Shown: one piece after another, positions 1-7,040 of the stretch
Numbering within the stretch: the first letter of the stretch is position 1
Layout of the letters: every line of letters begins with the position of its first letter
Source: Hungateiclostridiaceae bacterium UBA3934
GTDB taxonomy: Bacteria; Bacillota; Clostridia; Acetivibrionales; DTU013
NCBI GenBank assembly: GCA_002385815.1
Contig: DGEE01000014.1
Span: forward strand, 1,147 to 24,850
DNA: 23,704 bases
Direction: 5' to 3'
The notes under the pieces: model-generated
The model's database searches: none
What the model saw: only the letters and a program-made list of their open reading frames with translations
Told to the model about the DNA's origin: nothing
Translations under genes and position numbers: made by a program

Positions 1-71
1 TGCTGGGCCGGCATCATGCCCGGATTCTGCATTGGCATCAAACCCGCATTGTCACGGTAGTAATTATACAT
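1..71 (-). CDS. 5' end of an unidentified Met/Asn-rich protein (runs off the window)
   Basis: Reading leftwards from an ATG at 71, an open frame of 23 codons continues past the window edge. The start is supported by an AGGAGG ribosome site about 8 nt upstream. The visible peptide begins MYNYYRDNAGLMPMQ and has two MP pairs and an MMP, a composition rich in Met, Asn, Tyr and Pro and without a hydrophobic signal. Small proteins of this composition occur among spore-coat and other surface proteins of spore formers, but nothing visible proves that here and I do not recognise the family. It is divergent from the ybjQ-like gene, with 231 bp of AT-rich intergenic DNA between them. Confidence 0.55.
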   Translation of the reverse strand, partial: MYNYYRDNAGLMPMQNPGMMPAQ

Positions 72-302
72 CGACCATCCTCCTGTTCTGATATTGAAAT
101 CACAATTGTTTTCCATGTTACAATTTATGATAATAATATGAGAAGAGTTACGGTTTATTACTTTATGTCAATGTTGATTTTACGGATGGCCTGGCTTCTG
201 ACTTAAACAGGTTGGGCGAAAAATGAGAAATAGCATCAACTTTTTGAAGAATTATTTCTTCAGCATCGTATATATGTATAAATAAAAACGGAGGGTTATG
301 AT

Positions 303-623
303 ATGCTGGTTACGACGACACCATCCATTGAAGGGAGAAAAATCAGGGAGTACAAAGGGATAGTATTTGGAGAAGTTGTTTCAGGTGTGGACTTCATCAA
401 GGATTTTGCAGCGGGGCTCACCAACTTTTTCGGCGGAAGATCAGGTTCTTATGAGGGAGAATTGATCGATGCCAGGGATCAGGCCGTAATGGAAATGGTC
501 CGCAGAGCTGAGAGTATCGGGGCCAACGCTGTTGTCGGCGTTGATGTGGATTATGAGGTGCTGGGGCAGGGAGGCAATATGCTGATGGTCACGGCCTCCG
601 GCACGGCAGTGGTACTCGAATAA
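303..623 (+). CDS. YbjQ/UPF0145 (DUF74) family protein
   Basis: The 106-residue product matches the YbjQ/UPF0145 family in length and pattern. It opens with a short strand MLVTTTPSIEGR, followed by IREYKGIVFGEVVSG, a variable loop with FFGGRSGSYEGEL, a helix DQAVMEMVRRAESIGANAVVGVDVDYE, and a final Gly-rich strand ending in GTAVVLE. The helix-GANAVVG-VDYE block is the family signature. Members form small oligomeric (reported pentameric) cytoplasmic rings. The family is often labelled heavy-metal-binding, but no metal-ligand cluster is evident here and the true function is unknown. The ATG at 303 follows GGAGGG with about 7 nt spacing. It lies 22 bp upstream of the PAP2 gene, so the two are probably co-transcribed. 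Confidence 0.9.
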   Translation: MLVTTTPSIEGRKIREYKGIVFGEVVSGVDFIKDFAAGLTNFFGGRSGSYEGELIDARDQAVMEMVRRAESIGANAVVGVDVDYEVLGQGGNMLMVTASGTAVVLE

Positions 624-645
624 CGACATATACAAAGAAAGAAGA

Positions 646-1251
646 ATGAGAGCATTGCAAATGAGTATGTGTTTAACGGAAATAATGCCGGCATCAGGCT
701 TGTGGAATGGCATCATGTCCTTCGATGATGCTGTTTATGAGTGTGTTTCCGGCTTTATTTCAGACGGTATGACCCGGTTTATGAAAATCGTCACATTTTT
801 GGGTTCGGAATGGGCCATTACCTTTCTTGCTTTAATAATACCCGCCCTGGTTTTCATACTCAGAAAAAAGGAGTATTATCGGCCAGGCCTGCTGATTTCG
901 GCTAATATAGCCTTTGGTGCTCTGTTCAATCAGATCCTTAAGCTGATTTTTCGCCGGCCGAGACCAGAACTCTTCAGACTCACTGAGGCGACAGGATACA
1001 GCTTTCCAAGCGGTCATGCTATGAATTCTGTGATTTTTTACGGCTTTATTGCATATCTGCTCGTCAGACATGGCAGACACCGGAGTAAATACCTGTTTGC
1101 CGGCATCATAGCTGCTATGGTATTGCTGATCGGTCTGAGCAGGATTTATCTTGGCGTACACTACGCCAGCGATGTACTGGCCGGATTCGTGCTCGGTGCG
1201 GGATGGCTCATTATTGCGGCAAGGATCTCAGGCAGATTTCTGAACGGTTAG
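646..1251 (+). CDS. PAP2-superfamily membrane phosphatase
   Basis: This 201-residue integral membrane protein carries all three PAP2 acid-phosphatase motifs: K-x6-RP (K99 to R106-P107), PSGH (121-124, His124 being the proton donor) and SR-x5-H-x3-D (S165-R166, H172 as nucleophile, D176). About five hydrophobic segments are visible (roughly 52-72, 80-98, 125-140, 151-168, 177-193). Family members remove phosphate from lipid substrates such as undecaprenyl pyrophosphate (BcrC type), phosphatidate or phosphatidylglycerol phosphate, with the active site facing outward. The exact substrate cannot be read from the sequence. The ATG at 646 has only an A/G-rich weak ribosome site; Met6 (661) or Met24 are alternatives. 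It probably forms an operon with the preceding ybjQ-like gene. Confidence 0.92.
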   Translation: MRALQMSMCLTEIMPASGLWNGIMSFDDAVYECVSGFISDGMTRFMKIVTFLGSEWAITFLALIIPALVFILRKKEYYRPGLLISANIAFGALFNQILKLIFRRPRPELFRLTEATGYSFPSGHAMNSVIFYGFIAYLLVRHGRHRSKYLFAGIIAAMVLLIGLSRIYLGVHYASDVLAGFVLGAGWLIIAARISGRFLNG

Positions 1252-1307
1252 TAGTCGAGGTATCAGCAGGCATAATAAATGGCGCATCAAAGGATGTTAA
1301 TCTTGTT

Positions 1308-1333
1308 TTGACAGGCGGCGTATGATATATAAT
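1308..1333 (+). promoter_or_regulatory. Candidate sigma-A promoter for the GH18 gene
   Basis: A perfect TATAAT lies at 1328-1333, 34 bp before the preferred ATG. Upstream is TTGACA at 1308-1313, but with only 14 bp between them; TTTTGA at 1306-1311 gives a 16-bp spacer. The -10 box is clear and the -35 assignment is uncertain. Confidence 0.5.
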
Positions 1334-1366
1334 GTATAAAGGTCGGATTTGATGAGAGGAAACAGA

Positions 1367-2395
1367 ATGTATAAAGGCCATGTTATTGCTGCTTACCTCT
1401 ATTGCAGAAAAGACTGGAGCATAGATGATATAAGGGGCGATTACCTGACGCATCTCAATTACAGCTTTGCGCTGGTCAAAGATGGTATCATCTCAGATGC
1501 AGCACCTGACAGACTCGATGAGATCAGGTTGCTGAAAAGCCGATGCCCGCATTTGAAGCTGATGATATCTGTAGGAGGGTGGGGCGCCGATGGGTTTTCC
1601 GACGCGGTATTGACTGACGGATCCAGATCGAGGTTTGCCGGGTCAGCTGTTGAATTTATGAGAAGCAACCATTTTGACGGCATCGACATTGACTGGGAAT
1701 ACCCGGGTTCATCGGATGCAGGGATAAAATCACGACCTGAAGACAGGGAAAACTTCAACCTTCTGCTGGAGGAGCTGAGACGAGAGCTGGACAGGCGCGG
1801 TGCCGAAGACGGGAAGAGATACCAACTGACAGCCGCACTTGGAGGGACGGCCTATACGCTGCGGCTATATGATCTGAAAAGCATATCCGGCATACTGGAC
1901 TACATAAATCTGATGACCTATGATTTCGCTCATGGATTCTCAACTGAAACCGGACACCACACCTGCCTTTACAGTACTGAAGCAAAAAGTGATGCGCCTT
2001 CTGCCGATGCGGCAGTAAGGATATGCCTGGAAAGTGGTGTGCCTGCAGACCGGCTGGTGCTGGGATGTGCCTTCTATGGCAGGGGATGGGATGTATCGGA
2101 GGTGTCATCAAACGGACTGTATGCTCCTGTCGCTTCCGGATGTGCATCATATAGTTACAGGGAACTGGTTCAGGATTATATAAATAAAAATGGTTTCAGA
2201 AGGTACTGGGATGACTGTGCAAAGGCACCGTACCTATGGAACGGAAAGCATTTCATCACCTATGACGATCCTGTATCGCTGGAGCACAAGGCTTCCTATG
2301 TCAGATCCCGGGGGCTTGGCGGCGTAATGTTCTGGGAGTATTCGCAGGATCATGACAATACACTGGTGAAAATACTGTACTCGCAGTTGAAATAA
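1367..2395 (+). CDS. Glycoside hydrolase family 18 (chitinase-like), no signal peptide
   Basis: The 342-residue protein is a single GH18 TIM barrel. The beta-3 block KLMISVGGWG is at about 64-73, and the catalytic signature DGIDIDWEYP is at 104-113, with Glu111 as acid/base and the DxxDxDxE spacing intact. LMTYDF near 182-187 and the C-terminal GGVMFWEYSQD complete the barrel. GH18 enzymes cleave beta-1,4 GlcNAc linkages in chitin, chitodextrins or, in some cases, peptidoglycan-like glycans, by substrate-assisted catalysis. No signal peptide, LysM or chitin-binding module is visible, so the protein is predicted to be cytoplasmic or released by lysis. The frame opens upstream at a TTG (1349), but ATG 1367 is preferred because GAGAGGA sits 7 nt before it and it starts directly at the first barrel strand (MYKGHVIAAYL). 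It has its own promoter. Confidence 0.92.
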   Translation: MYKGHVIAAYLYCRKDWSIDDIRGDYLTHLNYSFALVKDGIISDAAPDRLDEIRLLKSRCPHLKLMISVGGWGADGFSDAVLTDGSRSRFAGSAVEFMRSNHFDGIDIDWEYPGSSDAGIKSRPEDRENFNLLLEELRRELDRRGAEDGKRYQLTAALGGTAYTLRLYDLKSISGILDYINLMTYDFAHGFSTETGHHTCLYSTEAKSDAPSADAAVRICLESGVPADRLVLGCAFYGRGWDVSEVSSNGLYAPVASGCASYSYRELVQDYINKNGFRRYWDDCAKAPYLWNGKHFITYDDPVSLEHKASYVRSRGLGGVMFWEYSQDHDNTLVKILYSQLK

Positions 2396-2475
2396 GTATA
2401 TAGCCAGCAGTACAGTGACAGGGATCATCCACCACTGACACCGGTACAGGCAGGAAGCGTAGGGAGGGCCATTCG

Positions 2476-2955
2476 ATGGCGGATCACAGTCGATTTGATG
2501 AAATCAAAAGAAAACTGAGAAGGCTTAAGAAGCTGGAGATCAGGATACGCTTTGGAGGGGCCTTCCATGCGGCAAATTACACTGCGGACGTTATTTCGAA
2601 AAGCGGTCGGATCAGACTGGTGTGGGACGATTTCTTCAGTCTGGGGGATAAAAGCAATCCGGGAGCAAAATACAGGCTGGCAGATATAGCAGCGATGGAC
2701 AGGGAAGAGTATAAGAATGTGGTGGATGAATTCTTCTTCAATGTATATTACAGATATTACACCGAAAACGGCATCACCGGAGCACATCTGTATGATCCTG
2801 ATACCCTTGACTGGATGGGGCTTCCGCCTGATGCTACGGCTGAAGACATCAAGAAGCGTTTCAGAGAGCTTGCAAAGAAGTACCATCCTGATACAGGAGG
2901 CGACAGCCGCGATTTTATCAGGCTGATGGAAAACTATCAAAAGCTGCTCGATTGA
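2476..2955 (+). CDS. Protein with a C-terminal J domain (DnaJ-like co-chaperone)
   Basis: This 159-residue protein ends in a J domain (about residues 111-159): LDWMGLPPDATAEDIKKRF, then the HPD tripeptide at 137-139 in AKKYHPDTGGDS, then the last helix FIRLMENYQKLLD. HPD is the element that stimulates DnaK ATPase, so a Hsp70 co-chaperone role is expected. There is no G/F region, zinc finger or DnaJ C-terminal domain, so it is not DnaJ itself. The N-terminal 110 residues (a basic helix followed by IRLVWDDFFSLGD and Tyr-rich segments) match nothing I recognise and may select the client. The ATG is preceded by AGGGAGGG. The gene runs convergently into the GAF gene, with only 13 bp between stop codons and no terminator seen. 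Confidence 0.85.
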   Translation: MADHSRFDEIKRKLRRLKKLEIRIRFGGAFHAANYTADVISKSGRIRLVWDDFFSLGDKSNPGAKYRLADIAAMDREEYKNVVDEFFFNVYYRYYTENGITGAHLYDPDTLDWMGLPPDATAEDIKKRFRELAKKYHPDTGGDSRDFIRLMENYQKLLD

Positions 2956-2968
2956 GATGATATCAATA

Positions 2969-4897
2969 CTATTGTGCCAGAAACTCTTCAAGACTGCCGA
3001 AATCCTGTCCCAGGATCTCAGTTTCGACTGATATGTCCCCGGACCCCAGCAGTTCCAGTATGCTTTCCTTATCTGTATCTTCTTTTTTGTTGACTATGAC
3101 ATACACTGTATTATACGCCAGCGGATAGACCTTTTTGAATCTGCTCCTGAGTTTTTCGGCCATATGGGTATGGTTGAAGCTGAATTTACCGGGACTGCTG
3201 ATCTTAATTATATAAAGCTCAAGCCCGTATTCTTCGGCTTGCTTTATTTCCATCTCAAGGTCTTTTTTGAACATTTCTGCATAATCAGGCATGAGAATCA
3301 GCTTTTGCTCCTCGATGACATTCAGATTATGCAGGATCGGGGCGATATGCCCTGCAATGGTTTCAAGGGTGAGTACATTCTCTTCGTCACTTATCAGACT
3401 GTCGAAAAAGCTGAAGACAACAATGAGGCCGAGAAGCTCTACCTCTGCTCTGTCCAGATATACAGGAACTATCAGGGCACCGGTGATGTCTCCGAGATTT
3501 TCCCTGAAATTGCTGCCGAAGTACTTCACCAGGGCTTCGTCATCCAATGCCAGGGCGGTTCTGCCTCTTAAAATTCTTTTCCAGCTTTCTGTGGGTTCAA
3601 TGACAGAGATATTCTCATTGATACCGTAGTTGTTTCTTACCACAAACAGATTTTTGCCGCTGTCATATGTGGCGATGAGGCATTTATCCACGAAGAAAGA
3701 GACATTCAATGTGTTCATCGTGATATCGAGCAGTGTCTCCACATCCATTGAACTGTTGATATTTTTGACCAGGTTGTTCAGCGAGATAAGTCTGTCCAGT
3801 TTGTTTTGGATGATCTTTTTCTGCTCTTCGACCTGTCTGAAATGCTTTGCATTGGAAATAGCAATATAAGTCGAAGATGCAAGGCTTTCGATCAACTCAA
3901 ATATGTTCTTTTTATAAGGTGTGCCCGTGATTGTCGCTCCAAGCGTGACAAATCCGAGGATCTGGTCTTCCTTGTTGAGAAGGATGATATACTGGGCTTT
4001 CAGCGGAGACAGCTGGCTAAGCCCATCTTTGAAAATACTGCAGAAATACTGTATGTCAGAACTGTCAGAAGTATCGATGATTATCCTGTTTGGATCTGTC
4101 ACTGCATCGTCATGCTTCTCCAATACGATGTCCAGTGATTCAACGTATTCCAGTACGAATCTGTGCGAACGGAGGACGTATTTCTCGCTTTTCTCATCAA
4201 ACAGTACAAAGCCTGTTGCAGAGCTCTGTGTCAGTTCGGAGAAAACGTCAATGGCCAGACCGTATAGTGAATCAAGGTCAAGCTGGCTCAGTAGTGCCTT
4301 TGAAGACTGGTTTATTGCAAAGAGGTTGAATATTTTCTCATCCAGGCTTTCATTGATGACCCTGAGTTCGTTGTACGATTCATAATTCCTCATTGCACTG
4401 TTGCAGAGATTCATGAGGACTTCACATATTATCAGATCATCTTCATCGAAGGTACCTGAGACTTTTTCAGGTATCAGCATAAATCCTTCCAGGAGACCGT
4501 CTACAGTGATGGGGACGATCATTGCTATGTTGCAATTTGCGAAGGTCTCTTTATCGAAATATTTAAGCATGGCTTCTTTATCTGTAAGGATGCCTCCGTG
4601 GTAAACGGCCAGATCATTGAGTTTCTTACTGCGATTTATTGTTTTTATACCGATACTCCTGCCTTTCTCTCTGACCAGTTGATAGGAGTCGTCCCTGATA
4701 CAGTACAGAGAAGAACTGTCAAGGGTGAGCAGCTCATTTACAAAGTCGAAGGCGGCGTTCATTATCTGGTCTGAATTCAGTTTTTGCGAAAAATAGTCCA
4801 CAGCCATTATCAGCCCGGAATAACGGAACATCTTGCCTGACAGATTTTTTTCCTTTTTTTGTTCCTCGACTTGTTTCAGTATTTCACCATATTCCAT
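2969..4897 (-). CDS. Triple-GAF sensory protein with degenerate GGDEF-like C-terminus
   Basis: This 642-residue cytoplasmic protein has no membrane segment. It appears to hold three GAF-like domains at about 30-170, 205-350 and 385-530, linked by helical segments; the motif VEEQKKI/VEEQKK recurs in linkers at 10 and 356, and IEEQKLI at 528. GAF domains bind small molecules or mediate dimerisation. The last about 100 residues (MPDYAEMFKKDLEMEIKQAE, LELYIIKISSPGKFSF, then LRSRFKKVYPL) resemble the first half of a GGDEF fold, but no GG(D/E)EF active-site loop is present, so it should not make c-di-GMP. No kinase, phosphatase or DNA-binding output is visible, suggesting a scaffold or partner-binding sensor. 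It lies 25 bp downstream of the FapA-family gene on the same strand, a likely operon. The ATG has GGGAGGT 9 nt upstream. Confidence 0.82.
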   Translation of the reverse strand: MEYGEILKQVEEQKKEKNLSGKMFRYSGLIMAVDYFSQKLNSDQIMNAAFDFVNELLTLDSSSLYCIRDDSYQLVREKGRSIGIKTINRSKKLNDLAVYHGGILTDKEAMLKYFDKETFANCNIAMIVPITVDGLLEGFMLIPEKVSGTFDEDDLIICEVLMNLCNSAMRNYESYNELRVINESLDEKIFNLFAINQSSKALLSQLDLDSLYGLAIDVFSELTQSSATGFVLFDEKSEKYVLRSHRFVLEYVESLDIVLEKHDDAVTDPNRIIIDTSDSSDIQYFCSIFKDGLSQLSPLKAQYIILLNKEDQILGFVTLGATITGTPYKKNIFELIESLASSTYIAISNAKHFRQVEEQKKIIQNKLDRLISLNNLVKNINSSMDVETLLDITMNTLNVSFFVDKCLIATYDSGKNLFVVRNNYGINENISVIEPTESWKRILRGRTALALDDEALVKYFGSNFRENLGDITGALIVPVYLDRAEVELLGLIVVFSFFDSLISDEENVLTLETIAGHIAPILHNLNVIEEQKLILMPDYAEMFKKDLEMEIKQAEEYGLELYIIKISSPGKFSFNHTHMAEKLRSRFKKVYPLAYNTVYVIVNKKEDTDKESILELLGSGDISVETEILGQDFGSLEEFLAQ

Positions 4898-4922
4898 TGA
4901 ATAACGACCTCCCCTGGTGATT

Positions 4923-6503
4923 TCATGTTTCTTTCATTTCCCTGTCCTGTATGAAGAAACATGGTGCTATTCCCGGCGTTGTTATCTCCTTTATTTCACC
5001 CTTGATCTGGATCATTGTATTAGGGTAGACTTTTTTCAGGACATTTACTTCGCCTTCACCTTTGACGCGAAAACATCTCTGCAAAGTTCTTATTTGTTTT
5101 TCTATTTGCCTGACTTTTTCCCTGGCTTTAAAATATAATTCCTTGACAATTTCATATTCCCTGATATGTTCGGTACTTCTCTCATAGGTACTCGTATAAA
5201 CTGCAAAGCGCTGCTTCGTCTTGGACAGATGTATTCTTGCCTTGACCAGATCCTCATGGAGATTGTCAAGCTCTTCCTTCATTTTGCTCCGGTCGAAGCC
5301 TGCTACTTTAATAAGTGTACGCACCTCATGATCATTGCCTATATATGCAGCCTCTACTTTCTGCTCAGCTTCGATGACCCCGCCGACTATCTTTCCTTTG
5401 CCCGATTCCACAATGACCTGTTTTGCTACGATATGACTGTTCAGACAGTAAAACCCCACATGTACGATACCGTCGCAGATAACTGTTGCATCTGAAATGT
5501 ACTTGGTGTACAGATCCTTGGTGGATTTTACAACAGCCTTGTTTTTGCCGGCGATGCCACCTTTGATGAGCAGATTGCCTCCCCGGCTGACCACTTCTTT
5601 CACACTTCCGACGCCGTATTCACCGAGTATCTCGATATCCTCACTTGCCGCTACGGAGAAGTTGTCAGCAACGGATCCTTTCACAGTCAAAAATCCGTCA
5701 AAATCTATATTACCTGTATTAAAATCGATATCATTCAGTATTTCGAGATGATTGGAAACGCCTATTTTATCACCGGTATAGTGAACTGCTCCGTTGACTT
5801 TTGAGTAGAGAGTGGTTACACCATTTTCATACACTTCCCGGACTGTGGCTTCGTCGTAATAAAGCGGTAGCAGTTTTCCCTTCAGTTGGTGGATCGTTTC
5901 GCCTTTCACCGATTTTCCGGGAGTTCCTTCGGTGGGGTCTGTTCTTTCACCCAGCCAGTCTCCGGCTTCCACTTTATTGATGATATTCAACTCATAGTGG
6001 TCAGTTTTGCCGTCTTCTCTGATCTCAGGTTTCGGGTCTTTCAGCTCAAACATCCTGATGACCGAATCCTGGCCGTTCACCGGAGGTATCCCTTCTGCGA
6101 TGAGGATAGGCTCTTTGATGCGGAGTCTCTTCATAAGGACGTCTGTCTTTATTCCGAAGACGATCCCTCTTTCCCTGAGCTTTAGCAGGATTTCCTTGAC
6201 AAGCTCGATCCCGTTGTTCTCGGATAACTCGGACTCGTCAACATGGAGGGTGACATACGCTTTCATGTCGTTGTCGGTCAGCTCGATGACGATCCGTTCG
6301 TCCACTTCACCGAACTTCACCGGGGGATGGGGGGCATTCATCAGGGCATTTCTCACGGCAATGAAGCTGGTGATCCTGATCTCCGGATTATTTGACATCA
6401 GGATATTGAAGTCCTTGACAGAATATCCCTTCCTGAACGTTTCGATGTATACTCCGTCAGGTTGCTTAGCGATTCTTAAGAAATTGTTTTTGATAATATC
6501 CAT
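4923..6503 (-). CDS. FapA family (DUF342) protein
   Basis: The 526-residue product fits the FapA/DUF342 family. It has an N-terminal alpha/beta region (1-160), a characteristic GDWLGERTDPTEGTPGKSVKG-type segment at about 181-201, a central right-handed beta-helix-like stretch rich in repeated I-D-G-V motifs (about 245-390, for example FNTGNIDFDGFLTVKG), a coiled coil at about 405-475, and a short C-terminal beta tail. In Vibrio FapA has been linked to polar targeting and glucose signalling; in Clostridia DUF342 proteins have no settled role. No flagellar genes are nearby. The ATG has AAGGTGGAG just upstream. It is the first gene of an operon with the GAF protein, so FapA and the GAF sensor probably work together. 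Its upstream region carries candidate Spo0A boxes and two leader hairpins. Confidence 0.88.
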   Translation of the reverse strand: MDIIKNNFLRIAKQPDGVYIETFRKGYSVKDFNILMSNNPEIRITSFIAVRNALMNAPHPPVKFGEVDERIVIELTDNDMKAYVTLHVDESELSENNGIELVKEILLKLRERGIVFGIKTDVLMKRLRIKEPILIAEGIPPVNGQDSVIRMFELKDPKPEIREDGKTDHYELNIINKVEAGDWLGERTDPTEGTPGKSVKGETIHQLKGKLLPLYYDEATVREVYENGVTTLYSKVNGAVHYTGDKIGVSNHLEILNDIDFNTGNIDFDGFLTVKGSVADNFSVAASEDIEILGEYGVGSVKEVVSRGGNLLIKGGIAGKNKAVVKSTKDLYTKYISDATVICDGIVHVGFYCLNSHIVAKQVIVESGKGKIVGGVIEAEQKVEAAYIGNDHEVRTLIKVAGFDRSKMKEELDNLHEDLVKARIHLSKTKQRFAVYTSTYERSTEHIREYEIVKELYFKAREKVRQIEKQIRTLQRCFRVKGEGEVNVLKKVYPNTMIQIKGEIKEITTPGIAPCFFIQDREMKET

Positions 6504-6534
6504 AACTCCACCTTGTGATACCGGTCATTTTATG

Positions 6535-6623
6535 AGCCTGCAAGGGGTCAGTCCCGCAGGCTGGCTATGAATATGGCTGTTTACCGCTGAATTGCCTGGC
6601 CGGACCAAATGTGCCGGTCTGGC
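6535..6623 (-). other. Two tandem stem-loops in the FapA 5' leader
   Basis: Hairpin A pairs AGCCTGC (6535-6541) with GCAGGCT (6556-6562), extended by GGG/CCC (6545-6547 with 6553-6555) after a short bulge. Hairpin B pairs GCCGGACC (6599-6606) with GGTCTGGC (6616-6623), 8 bp with one G-T pair. Neither is followed by a T-run on either strand, so they are not intrinsic terminators. They lie 32-120 nt upstream of the FapA start codon. I do not recognise a known riboswitch class. Confidence 0.45.
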
Positions 6624-6638
6624 TCCTGAACAAGTGAA

Positions 6639-6666
6639 TTGACAAAAACATCCTGTTATATATATA
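6639..6666 (+). promoter_or_regulatory. Sigma-A-like promoter, target unclear
   Basis: TTGACA (6639-6644) is separated by 16 bp from TATATA (6661-6666). The TATATA run is palindromic and could also serve as a -10 on the minus strand (with TTGTCG at 6688-6683 as -35), driving FapA. On the plus strand it would give a leader of more than 350 nt before the GNAT gene, so its real direction is uncertain. Confidence 0.4.
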
Positions 6667-6680
6667 CCCACATTATAATA

Positions 6681-6822
6681 TTCGACAAACTTATCGTTGT
6701 TCCTTCATTATTCGACTTCATTTTTAAAGAGTTAAAATCAGCGTGTCCGCTGGTCTTTTTGCTTAACAGAAAAATATGGATATTAGCAAAACTATTACAG
6801 ATATTATCAGAAAATTCGACAA
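6681..6822. promoter_or_regulatory. Cluster of candidate Spo0A boxes
   Basis: TTCGACAAA at 6681-6689 and TTCGACAA at 6815-6822 are, on the minus strand, perfect matches to the Spo0A box TTGTCGAA. A third, weaker copy TTCGACTT is at 6711-6718. All three point the same way. The first overlaps a possible minus-strand promoter for the FapA-GAF operon (TTGTCG ... TATATA, or the TATAAT at 6677-6672). This suggests control by phosphorylated Spo0A at sporulation onset, as inference from motif match only. Confidence 0.5.
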
Positions 6823-6864
6823 CATTCAAGGGAAAGATTTCTATACTGCATGGACATGACATAC

Positions 6865-6893
6865 ATGACATCGGGCATAGTATGTATTATAAT
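6865..6893 (+). promoter_or_regulatory. Sigma-A-like promoter for the tandem GNAT gene
   Basis: ATGACA (6865-6870), a 17-bp spacer and a perfect TATAAT (6888-6893) face the GNAT gene and would give a leader of about 140 nt. Only the first -35 base departs from consensus. Confidence 0.6.
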
Positions 6894-7040
6894 TTATAAA
6901 AAGAGATAAGGTCGATAAAAGAGCAATTAGCTTACGGTAAAGGAAAAATAATGCATGATACAGGACATATTCATCGTCGGATCCGGACGGTAACTGAATA
7001 GAAAACAGGTCGATGATCCAAATGGAATATGGAGGGTGGC

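Larger units (their letters stand above)
6504..7040. other. Divergent regulatory region between FapA and GNAT genes
   Basis: This 537-bp gap separates divergently transcribed genes. From left to right it holds two GC-rich hairpins in what would be the FapA 5' leader, a promoter-like TTGACA/TATATA pair, three TTCGAC motifs, and a second sigma-A-like promoter facing the GNAT gene. The central 6640-6900 is strongly AT-rich. No open frame has a credible ribosome site or recognisable protein, so I see no gene in it. Confidence 0.7.

Noticed and set aside
3164..4604. Several plus-strand frames of 67-154 codons opposite the GAF gene
   Set aside because: They are antisense shadows of a long minus-strand gene with a coherent multi-domain protein and have no independent start signals.
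6639..6899. Plus-strand frame of 86 codons in the FapA-GNAT gap
   Set aside because: Begins at a TTG inside a promoter-like TTGACA, has no ribosome site, and is AT-rich with Ile/Leu/Lys-biased random composition.
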